From Diabrotica undecimpunctata (taxonomy: Eukaryota; Arthropoda; Insecta; Coleoptera; Chrysomelidae), in contig NC_092805.1 of NCBI RefSeq assembly GCF_040954645.1, positions 70,665,186 through 70,729,185 on the forward strand: a stretch of DNA of 64,000 nucleotides. The letters are read 5' to 3'. Below are positions 45,684-56,864 of the stretch, piece by piece; positions within the stretch are counted from its first letter, which is position 1; each line of letters begins with the position of its first letter. Below the pieces are notes generated by a model. That model ran no database searches and had not been told where the DNA came from. It was given only the letters and a program-made list of their open reading frames with translations. The position numbers and the translations under genes are program-made.

Positions 45684-46320
45684 GGCAATCCATAACAGAA
45701 CAAAAAGATATAATATTGTTTGAATATGTGTGCACCACTTGCCAGGCACCGCGCCTGGTGCGGTCAACGCATAAGTGGTTTATACATAAATAAAACAATA
45801 TATAAATAAATACAGATATTTATAGTTGAAAGAGCAAGCACATTTCTACATTGATGTTAATTCTAGACATATTTAAATATAAACTGAATCACCAAATATA
45901 ATACTTACGTTTTAAAAATGTGGCAACACAAATATTTATGTAACTGGACACGTGCATACGAGAACTCCGGACCAACCACTCTCTACGGTTACTAAATCGG
46001 TACTGGATGGGCAAGTGAATGTGTTAAGAATAGAATATCTCAGTTCTCGCTATATTAAAATGGTGACCAGCTTGAATCTAATAAATATAGCCGAATAACA
46101 ATTTTGAACACAACCCATAAGATAAATTTTAATTAACAAAATTTACACACGTCTGAGCCAATAGTTGGAGGAAATTACGGTTGAATATCAAAGTAGACTC
46201 AGATCAGATCTTCATATTAAGATAAATCTTTGAAAAACTCTAGAAAATTTAACATCGACACCCTTCCCATAATTTTAGATTTAGACACAGCATATGACAA
46301 CATCATAAAAAATAGGATAT

Positions 46321-46614
46321 TGTAACCAAATAGCATACCTTTGATATGTGGTACGTGTCACAACTCTTAGAAGGATGATTCCAGAATATACGATAGTTGG
46401 CTATATCAATAGCGCCCTGCTTTCGAGAAGCTACCGATGTGGTGAATAGAGATGGACTGCTCCAAATAGTTCTCGAAGCAATGTATTTACTATACATATA
46501 GGAGCGCTGTTATTAAGAGTTTAGTTAATAAGATAATTTCGTGCTGTAGACTTAAAAATTATTAATTGTATATAAATTGGAACCGCTCGTTTTATTTTAT
46601 TTAAACACGTTACA
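46321..46614 (+). repeat. Probable LTR (5' or solo)
   Basis: 294 bp beginning TGTAAC and ending GTTACA, a perfect 6-bp terminal inversion of the TG...CA type. A TATA motif (TGTATATAAATTGG, 46567-46580) lies 35-45 bp before the end, and GTGGTGTCACGATGTG directly follows, a candidate primer-binding site. A gag fragment on the same strand starts about 160 bp later. No second copy is in the window, so this is inference from structure. Confidence 0.5.
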
Positions 46615-46775
46615 GTGGTGTCACGATGTGAGATCATATATTAATTTACAAATAAGTTAAACAAACTTAAAAAAAAATTGAATTTTTGGAAAGTTTTGTT
46701 CGTTGGTAACATCGGCGTAGTTTTATGGTGATCTTTGTAAGACAAAACATTTAAAAAGAACGTCTGTGCCTGACC

Positions 46776-47230
46776 AAAGGGGCGATTTGCAGAACTCTCA
46801 GTAAAACAGTTACGTGAACAACTCACAAAACTGGATAAGGACTACATAGTGTCCAATAATATCTTTCAAGAACGACTGAGGGATGTTCTTAATAAGAATG
46901 GAGATGACCCAGACACATTTAATTTTTGATCGGCAGAATAAGTAGTTTTATTGAAGATTAAAAAAGAATAATAAGACATTTGGAAATGTTTCTCTAATGA
47001 TTGAGAAAACTTCAAACCAAGAAAGAATGGTGATATATTTGAAAATGTTTCTAGAAGATGGGACGAGAAATTTAAAAATATTTTCAAAAGATTTGATGAA
47101 ACTTCTCAAATAATTGAAGAAGTATATAAACAGAACAATGACAAATTTAAACAAGTTTCTAGAATATTCGATAAGGATGTAGGCCTGTCCAGCCTACAGA
47201 GCCCTGATATACGGAGGGTAGAAGAAAGTG
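46776..47230 (+). pseudogene. Gypsy-type gag fragment with SAP-like motif
   Basis: Translation of 46785-46930 gives LSVKQLREQLTKLDKDYIVS followed by FQERLRDVLNKNGDDPDTF, resembling the SAP-type helix pair at the N-terminus of some arthropod gypsy gag proteins. After a stop, 47020-47190 encodes a coiled-coil-like repeat (RRWDEKFKNIFKRFDETSQ and following). No pol is present; the fragment ends before the R1-type LINE. Confidence 0.45.
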
Positions 47231-47653
47231 CAAGTGTAGTAAATATAGATATACAAATAATATTAGATAGATATCCATGTATAATTGGTGGGTCCCTCTA
47301 CAGCTCACCAAGGTGCACAAACTATTGCCCTTTATCTTCCAATCATCGTTTCTATGCATGTTGCATAAGTTTAAAGATCTCACACGTCTTACCATTTGTT
47401 TTCATTTATTCTCCATGTTGTCTGTCCCAATTTTACCTAGGTGTTTTTATCTTTTCTGTGCATATATTTTATTCTTTTAACCTTTTATGTGTCGTCCATA
47501 TTAATTATACAGTCACCTATTTATCTACACTTTTATTTATTTACTTATTTATTTATTTATTTACTCATATTTATTTGTTTATTTTAGCTAAGTTAGGATC
47601 ATATAAACAGAAACACCGATGTAAGGTCGAATCTCTAGGAAATTGAACCTAAA

Positions 47654-50549
47654 ATGAACCTCAAAGATCAACCTGGTATAAGGATATTGCAGGTGAACGT
47701 GGGCAGAGCGAAAAGAGCTCACGATCTTATCCATGCAAAAGCCTGCATGTTGGAAACAGACCTGCTCATCGTCCCCGAACAAAAAATTACATCGGACGGT
47801 GGCTGGGTGCAAGACACTAATAAAAATGTGGCGGTGTTGTTTCGAAACAACGATCTTGGAGTGCGTGGTATTGTCAGGGGTGGAAATCACATACTCCTAA
47901 AAATGAGGGATTTTAGCCTACTGGCATGCTATATATCTCCAAATATTAGGATTAGAGAATATAAGAATATAGTTGATAAAATAATAAACACCGCCATTAG
48001 GAAAAAACAAATTATGATCGCCGGGGACATAAATGCCAAATCTCTACAATGGGGCTCTCCCGCAAACGACGAAAAAGGGGAGATATGGAACGAATGGATA
48101 GCCCAGGCTGGCCTCCAGGTACTCAATAATAATAAACCAACTTTTATAAGAGGGGCCAGCCAAACACACATTGACGTAACTTTTGAAAGTGAAGGGCTAT
48201 CCAGACGAATACAAAACTGGGACGTCCTCGACGATCAATTATTCACCTACTACCGATACATTACATATGAAATCAAGGTAAAGGGGCGGAACATAAGACG
48301 GCTGATAGTATATACTGGGAAAACATTTAATAAGCACGTGTACCTATCAGAGGTCAGAAAAATAAACGAAGAGGAAATATCTGACCTTGGCCAACTCAGA
48401 AGGGCACTAGAGAACGCTGTTGAGTTGGCCACCGTAAAGAAAAGGAACAAAGAAAGAACCCCCTACTGGTGGACGGATGAGATTGAAGGCCTACGGGAGG
48501 AGTGTCTCAGAGCTCGCAGGAATTTTACGAGAAGCCAGGGCGCCTACGAGCTCAAAGAAGTATACAAAACAGTAAAAAAGAAACTCAATAAAATAATAAA
48601 AAACAGAAAAAAAAGAAATGTGGCAGAACCTAATAAATGCTTTAGAAGACGATATATGGGGCGGCGCATATACGATAACAATGAAGTCACTAAAGATGAT
48701 TGCTCCATACAATTTAGACGAGGATCAGCGGCGAGAAATGGCGGAGCTCCTCTTTCTTACCAAGGAGGAACAAACCTTCTAGAAGGTCTCCCCTGCGGCG
48801 GCGGAGGAATTTACAGAAGAAGAAATAAAGGTCGCTGGCCAAGAAATTAAGACGGGAAAATCTCCCAGCTCCGATAGACTGCCACCGGAGGCACTGAAGA
48901 TAGCAACAACAGAGAAACCAGGTTTGATCAGAAAAATATATAACGGTCTACTGTGGAAGCAAGAGTTTCCCAGGGAACTAAAGGAAGCAAATCTGATTTT
49001 ACTCTTAAAGCCTGGGAAACCTTTGATTCAGTATCCTCTTATAGGCCAATATGCCTTCTGGACTGCCTTGGCAAGTTCTATGAGAATCTTGTCAGGTAGA
49101 GGCTAGAGGGCGTGTTAGCAGATAAGAGAGTTCTATCCAACCAACAATATGGATTTAGAAAAGGTCGATCAGCAGTCGACGCCGCGATCTGGATTAGAAA
49201 CGCGGTAAAAACAAGCAAAAAGAAATGGGTGATACTTGTTTTATTGGACATTAAAACGCCTTCAATTCAGCAACTGGGGTCTCATCGTAGACAAGATTGT
49301 CGACCTTGGGACCCCGGAATATGTGTCCAATATAATAAAGGACTACCTATCGCAAGGAAGCGTATGCATATCGAAGAAAAATAAGATGAAAATGACTGCT
49401 GGAGTACCCTAAGGGTCAGTCCTGGGACCCACACTATGGAATATTTTATACAACGGGGTATTAGAAGTAAACAAAACACAAGGAGTAAGGGCTATTGCAT
49501 ACACAAATGACCTAGCCCTACTTATAGAAGATATGAATTGGGGTATTATAAACAAAGTAAATGAAGCAATAGAAAAAACTGCGAGATGGATAGAGAGAAA
49601 TGACCTAAACATTGCAGTAGAAAAGACAGAGGTAATCATCTTGAGGGGACCACGGGATAGAAAAAACGTAAATTTTTGGTTCGGAGGCTCCGACCTAGGA
49701 CCCCAAAAGACCGTAAAATACTTGGGAATCATACTAGACGACAAAATGGCATTCAGACACCACATACAAGAAGCATGTCGGAAGGCGGAAGAGAGGACCT
49801 CGACCCTTAATAAGATAATGTCGAATATAGGAGGCCCCGGGTCACACAAAAGATTAGTTATACTACAGTCAATCATGTCCATCTTACTGTATGGGGCTCC
49901 AGTGTGGCATGAGATCCTAAACAAAGCAAAATATAAAGACATGCTTCTTAGGACACAGAGGAAACCATTGATCAGGGTATGCAGCGCGTACAGGACCGTA
50001 TCAAACATTGCCTTACAAGTAGTGGCCGGTGCTGTGCCGGTGCATATTCTGGCTAATAAAAGGGTTCGGATGCACCAAAGGGGCAATGGAGCTTTAGGTT
50101 CAGGAACACAAGAAAGAAAAAGGAGTTTGGAGATCTGGCAGAATCAATGGTCAAGGGAAACAGACAAGGCTGCCTGGACGAGGGCCCTTATCCCAGATGT
50201 AGTAAGGTGGTATGAGTGTAAACGCAGACGTGTCAACTACTACTTCACCTAATTTATGACGGGACATGTATCTTTCCGGTCTTATACATATAGAATAAAG
50301 AAGACCGAGGACGATCTGTGTCCCGGGTGTGGAGTGGTGGATGACGCGCATCATGTGGTATTCGTATGCCCTGCATACAATGTGGGGCGAACCTTGCTAC
50401 AGCTGGGCCTGGGGTCACCTCTAGGTAAGCCACATGAACTAATGAATAAAGCAATTGAAAACAAAAGAATCTTTGACTTGATCATTGGTTTTGTGACAGA
50501 AACCATAAAACACAAGGAAGAGAAAGAGAGGAGACGGCAACAAAGGTGA
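47654..50549 (+). pseudogene. R1-like ORF2 (endonuclease and reverse transcriptase), inactive
   Basis: The first frame (398 codons, 47654-48850) holds the endonuclease: RILQVNVGRAKRAHDL, LLIVPEQK and IMIAGDINAKSLQWGS. The final SDH motif has decayed to FTYYRYI. A shift near 48620 changes frame. RT motifs follow in several frames: KTGKSPSSDRLPPEALK, QQYGFRKGRSAVDAAIW, VLLDIK (shifted) and AIAYTNDLALLIED, where the YADD box reads YTND with the first Asp lost. 49533-50252 is open, and one in-frame TAA (50250-50252) precedes MTGHVSF and the tail CPGCGVVDDAHHVVFVC. The minus-strand 225-codon frame across the RT is a shadow. Catalytically dead. Confidence 0.85.
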
Positions 50550-51192
50550 ACTGTTTATTTTAATGTGTCGTATCTATCGGCGCCAGTGGGGTGAGCCACT
50601 ATTCAGCTTCTACTACTGATGCCGAAATCTTAAATGAATTTACACAATTTACATACGTGTTGTTTCGTTTTGTTTTGTCTTTCCTTGTATCTAGTGTACG
50701 CTGTGTGTCTACTTGTGGAGCAGCCTATTACTAAGTAATGGGCTAGTGTAGATGGAGAAATGAATGTACCAACCCCGGGGGTGAAATATGAATGTCTGGA
50801 GTTGATTGTACCTGTTCTCTGACCTTTCTCGTTAAGTTCAAGATTGTTGAAATAGCGGCGCGGTCGCTCCTTCCTGCCTATCGCTCTGCACAAGGATGGT
50901 TACTTTAGAGACCAAGTTCGGTGCAGACGTGAGTAGGGTGGCGCGACTGGGTTGCTATGGCTATCACGGAGCGCAGACGGAGAGCGACAGATGGAAGTTA
51001 TGAGCAAAGCTGACGGGTCAGATGGTAATGCTCGCTAAGAGCGGTCCCAGGCCCGTCGGTTGGAGAAAGAGGGGGTGAGTTTAGTTGGTAGGCGGTCAAC
51101 TATGGTAAGGCGTAGTCTTTCGAATCCAACACACCTGGGACACCTTCCCAGAGGTCTTTTGAAGATTCTCACCTCCCCTCCAAAAAAAAAAG
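47654..51192 (+). mobile_element. R1-clade LINE, 5'-truncated, with 3' UTR
   Basis: ORF2 with endonuclease, RT and a C-terminal Cys/His knuckle but no RNase H, followed by about 640 bp of relatively GC-rich 3' UTR ending in a CTCC/poly(A) tail at 51180-51192. This domain set matches the R1 clade. No ORF1 is recognised upstream, where AT-rich DNA and a gag fragment lie. Base composition is clearly less AT-rich than the neighbourhood. Confidence 0.8.
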
Positions 51193-53010
51193 AATATCCG
51201 ATAAGCTACAGAAAAATGTAAACGACATAGAAGAGAAGATCAAACAGTTATAGAGCATGATAACCAAAACAAAAGTTGTACTACCAGTTAATGCAGTAGT
51301 TTGAGATCCAGTAGTGAAAGAAGAATCACGAAAAGACGAAACGATACATCATATTAGATTCAAAATGCTACCATTTGATGGGAAGTCTTCTTGATCCATA
51401 TACATTAGACAATTAAAAGTATTGCGACAGTCTGTTTCTTTGACAAGAAAAGGCTGTTTCTTTGACTGCTGCTTTATGAGTTGACGCTATGGATATCCTA
51501 AGGGCCAAGAAAAATGTTATCAGACCTTTTTCACTTAAATAGACAAACGTTACGGAGATGCCCATCTACAACAAGTCTACAAAGCAAAACTAAGAAGTAG
51601 AATTCAACAAGCAAGTGAAAATTTGCAAGATTTTAAAGCAATATGTTGCTAGTATAGTGCGGTTGGCCCAGATGGAGACACTGAAAAACATTTTAAAAGA
51701 AATTGCTTTAAGTCCCTTAGTAAATGTGTGGAAAGAAAGTGAATTACAGAAAGCTTTATGACTAACAATACCAAAAGTTCTAGATGAAGTGCTTGCTATT
51801 ACCTTGGAACACAAAACAGCTAGACAAACTTCACGAACTCATACGAACCATTGAAAAAGGCAACGAACAAAACGATGAACGTCTGGAGGAAATGGTACGA
51901 AAAGTAGTTGCCGAACATGATGCCGAAGTGACGCGAACACAGATAATGAAATTGTGGCGATGTAGGCCACATTCGCCGTAATTGCCATAAAGTAACACAA
52001 CAGTCGGAAAACTAAAACGGGTCAACACCAAAGGGAACTGCCGACTTCTAGAAACAAAGCCCCCATATTAACTGTTAACATTACGTGCTTCAGTGGAATT
52101 TAATGCTTGTATATCGAGGGTCGTATCAATTATCAATAATAAATGTAAATCGTTTTTGATATATATATATATATAGGTGCAACAAGAACGATTTTACGTC
52201 TGGAGTAGTACGAGGCCATCTTAAATTATCGCCGGCAGCAGTTAGACTTAGAACAGCAACTGGTGAGCTAATTATTACATATAGCGAGGCCATTATGTCA
52301 GTATCCATTAGCCAGATCACAGTGAACTACACAGAATAAACATAGTAACATACAAAATTAATACCAAAGACCCTCAGCCAATCAGACAACAACTTAGATG
52401 ACTTCCATTTGCAAAAAGAGATTAAGCGGAAGACATCATCACAGATATAAACAAACAAGGGGGGATTGACTACCGCCAGCTTAATGCGGTAACTAAAAAA
52501 GATAGTTATATGATTTGCCCAAAATAGACGACACATTAAATTCCCTCTCCGGTTCTCGATGGTTCTCTACACTCTATCTAAAAGTGGATATTGGCAAGTA
52601 GACATAGAGCCATCTAATCGGGAAAAAACCGCATTTAATTCTCGATAGGATCAAGGATTTGTCAGTTTACAATTATGCCTTTTGGTTTATGCCAAGAAGA
52701 AATGAAATACTTGGGACATATTATATCGAGTAATGGTGTAACATCTGATCATCCTGAAATAATTGCAGCAATTAAGAATTGGCCAGTACCAAGAGATAAA
52801 CATGAAAATAAAAGTTTTCTTGGTCTGTGTGCATATTACTGAGATTTTATTATATGATTTGCCAACATCTCCAAGCCCTTAACAAAGTTGACAGAAGGCA
52901 AAAAATATACATAAAGTGAAGAGTGTTAAAAGCTTTCGAACAACTACAAATGGCTCTGATCAGTGCACCGATTTTAAGCTACCCGAGACAGGCAAGTTTG
53001 TTTTGAATGT
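51193..53010 (+). pseudogene. Decayed Ty3/gypsy gag-pol remnant
   Basis: Gag-like pieces at 51380-52040 (MLPFDGKSSW, YGDAHLQQVYKAKLRSR, then NCGDVGHIRRNCHK, a CCHC knuckle). From 52440 there are fragments of reverse transcriptase: GGIDYRQLNAVTKKDSY, FTIMPFGLC, EMKYLGHIISSNGV, FLGLCAYY and ISKPLTKLTEG. Many stops and a deletion have removed the catalytic YIDD region. It begins immediately after the poly(A) of the R1-like LINE. Confidence 0.7.
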
Positions 53011-53932
53011 CAGTCACGTGCGCGAAATCACTTTTAAATAAAAATTTTATCAACTCGATGGTAAAAATTCGATATAATTTGACCAGAGTGCCCGATAGAC
53101 AAAAATCAAAATGCGGTTGAAAGGAGAACAGTGCAATCCAAACCTATAACATAAAATTTTGGTTTTGAGTTTTAGCAATAAATGTGAGATATATAAAATA
53201 TTCCTAAAAAACGAAGATAGTACTGAGCGGAATTTGTATCCGATGTCGCGTACCTTCAAAGAACGTACTTCTGTACTCAAAATAAATTAGTTTTAAACGG
53301 GTTAGATCGTTTGTATTGTAACAGTATTCAGCGTTTTTTAGGCATATTTCAAATGCTTCACATTTGTTGATCCAACCTCAAAACTTAAAACCAAAATTCG
53401 ATGCATAGGCTTTGAAGATGAGCATCTAACAAGTTTATATATACTTATTTAAACAGTTTTTCCGATAAATTCTAACAGAGGAAAAGAACATATTGGTATA
53501 AAGTAGATTTTGATCTTTCAGCTATTTTCTGCCTACTGTAGAAATTTTAAGCAAATCCATGCTTATAGAAAAATTCTGAGTAGGAAACCATCATAGCCTG
53601 GACTATTTGCATATAAATTCAGATAAAAATTGTGATGGGAAAAGAAAACCAAGTTTGGTAATAGCGATTTAAAAAACTTTTTTGTTCAGCGTATACTACA
53701 GTATTTTATGAGTTTTGTTTTTACTTAAATCACGTTTTTTAAATAATGTATTTTGTAACGTATAAAGTATTTTATTTGCTTGCTTTTTCTATTATTGCTA
53801 AATAAAAAACAAATACAGATATACGACATGTATTTTCCAGTATGTAGTATAGTTGTTATTTTACCTTAAGGCACTTTTTTATTTTTTGCACACAGTTTCT
53901 ACTAATACTTTAACCAAAAAAATGTCATGAAA
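53011..53932. other. AT-rich spacer before piggyBac
   Basis: No gene recognised. The 76-codon minus-strand frame at 53050-53280 has no domain. The spacer ends at TTAA 53933-53936, the left target site of the piggyBac element. Confidence 0.55.
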
Positions 53933-53936
53933 TTAA

Positions 53937-54490
53937 CCCTTAACTTGACGGTGTGTACTCCAGGATACGTTATTTATTAAATTGTACTTCCTCTACATAA
54001 ACTAAGTTTGCCGCAAGATTTTAAACGTACCCTCTCCCTATAGCATTCGGCTAACCAACAAATTAATTTGAATGCCATACACACAGTTTTGCCACAATCA
54101 GAGAGTGTTTTGTGTAGACGTGCTCAAAATGACTTCCAAAAAAAGTGCTAATTTGTGTCATTCGGTAAGTAAATTAATTTTTTATATATTATTAGTTATT
54201 GTATGGATTGGTAAACTATAATTATAGTTAATTGGGTCTTCAGCAAATAATTGTATAAAATAATATTCACGATTTGTCTATAAACAAACAGATAGGATCA
54301 CTTTGAAAAGTAGTATCTCCGAATACACATTGCCAGTTAAGCGACAATTTAGTTAGTATCCTCTAGTATACATTGGCAGGTACTGACGAAAATTGAATAA
54401 GTATCTTTTTGGATACATTACCCGGTATACGGACAAATACTAATTGTATCTTATTAGATACTTTGCCCATTAGAGGATTAACAGAAAAGT
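53937..54490 (+). repeat. Left terminal inverted repeat and subterminal repeats of piggyBac
   Basis: After the terminal repeat and the first exon, 54310-54480 contains variants of the subterminal motif: ATACACATTGCCAG, TATACATTGGCAGG, TATCTTTTTGGATACATTAC and TTGTATCTTATTAGATACTT. These are likely transposase-binding sites, by analogy with internal repeats of other piggyBac elements. Confidence 0.65.
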
Positions 54491-54647
54491 GATAAAAACA
54501 TTTGGTATATTATGCTTGTAATGATTTGTTGTATAATTTTGCGATTTATGGTATACAGTCAGTTACAAAAATTTATTTTCCTCGTGGATATTTGATTTAT
54601 TGTATGTACTCCAAAAGCTTGTGAATCAAATGCAATTATTGTCTATC

Positions 54648-54736
<89 letters not shown>

Positions 54737-55592
54737 GGTGGTCCTTAAGTAATTGTACAAAAAGGTAGATTCTACACTTTAAAATATTACGATTTAAGCC
54801 AAATTTCTTTAATAAAATGTTGATATTAAGAAAGATACAGAGTGTTAAAGTGGAAATTAAAAATTTTAATTTTCGCTATAATTTTCGTATTTGTGAATAT
54901 TTATGTATAAAAATTCATAACTACGTACTATTGAATATCAGGAATTATAATTTGATGCACACTTTAATGTAGCTAATGTAATATGTGGCATATATTTTCA
55001 CTTAACTTATTTACTCTTTAAGTTGCCGGTGTTTGTGATAAAAAATATTAAAGATACATTATTTTAACAAAAAAAAAAGGTATACTTGTTAATAACTTTA
55101 AAACTCTGTTAATACTGTTAATAACTTTATACCAAAATTCAGAAGTATTGATGTTTTTGTCTAATTTTCTTTCGTTGCCCGGAGTAATTGCGTTAAATCT
55201 GAAATATGTAGTTGATTTGTAAAATTGCGATTATCTCGAAAACTGTTGAGTTTTAAAGATATTAACAAGTATACCTTTTTTTTGTTAAAATAATGTATCT
55301 TTAATATGTTTTATCACAAACACCGGTAACTTAAAGAGCAAAAAAGTTAAGTGCAAATGTATGCCACATATGTGGCATATGTGGCGCCCTCTATCAGCTA
55401 TATTAAAGTCTGCATCAAATTATAATTCTTGATGTTCAATTGTATCCAGTTATGAATTTTTATACATAAATGTTCACAAACATGAAAGTTATATCGAAAA
55501 TTAAAATTTTAAAGTTCCACTTTAATACCCTGTATCTTTCTTAATATCAACATTTTATTAAAAAAAATTGGCTTAAATCGTAATATTTTAAA

Positions 55593-55640
<48 letters not shown>

Positions 55641-55804
55641 TATATATAATATGACTCTTTAACTCTTTTTCAAAACACTCTTTTCAAATAAACTCGAAAG
55701 CTCAACAAAACTTAAAGAGTTTTATTTAAAGGCCAGTATTGACTACAAGAAACAATATATTCATATTATATTAATAATCACATAGTCACTAAAGCCTTTT
55801 CCAA

Positions 55805-55859
<55 letters not shown>

Positions 55860-56743
55860 CCGAATATGTATATAAAGAAAAATTAATAGAGAAAAAGAAG
55901 ACCAAAAAATTTTTATAAAATCATGTTATAGTTATATCATATTTAGATATACGGTTTAATTTTGTTGTGTTGTGAAGTTAAGTATATTCTTTTGTGAAGA
56001 AAGGAGACTTTTTCAATTTTAGATTTACGGTTTTTGGACTTTTCAAATTAGCATTTTATTTAAGATTAGTTAAGTAAATAAAATGTTATATTGAAATACC
56101 AAATCTACCTGCATTTTTCAAGGATTAATATCGGTTACCAGGAAACAAGTCATTAGTAGAAAGTAGAAAGTCTTTGTCTGATATTTTTGTACACATTTTT
56201 GGGTGCAGACACGAATTGAGGATCAAAATAAAATTTTATGTAAGGGTTTACCTTTATACCTGAAAAAATCGCACGAATTGAAGACCAAGACTTCTGATAA
56301 GGAAATCATTATACTCAGGTATAAAATATTATTAAAAGTACGAATCTCAATAATCGCAATAATCGTAATAATCACAATAACTATTAATTTCACTCATTTG
56401 GACCACCTTTCAAGACAGCTCAAAATAAACTAAATCTAAAATAATATTTTAATATTAAACGTTTCCTTACTCATTAAAATCTCGTTCGGTCCGTAATTCT
56501 GTGCACTTATTTTGGCTGTTTAGGTAGCGGTCCTCAATTCGAGAACAGCGATTTTTGGAATTGGAATGTGTTGGCATTTTTGGAGAATTGAAAACATATG
56601 AATTATGAAATTGGCGTCGTTAATAAAATTTATTTACATATTCGTAATAAAATTCACTAAATATTTTTTCTTTGTTTTAATTAGCTAATTGGATCATAAT
56701 TAATTTAATTATTGTTTTATCATATTTCAAAATAACAATATCA

Positions 56744-56794
<51 letters not shown>

Positions 56795-56808
56795 ATATAT
56801 ATACATAT

Positions 56809-56864
<56 letters not shown>

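Noticed and set aside
49409..50086. 225-codon minus-strand frame
   Set aside because: Antisense shadow of the R1-like reverse transcriptase, which shows clear motifs on the plus strand.
50870..51130. Possible rRNA or tRNA gene in the GC-richer stretch
   Set aside because: It lies in the 3' UTR of the R1-like LINE and ends in its poly(A) tail; no cloverleaf or rRNA core sequence is recognisable.
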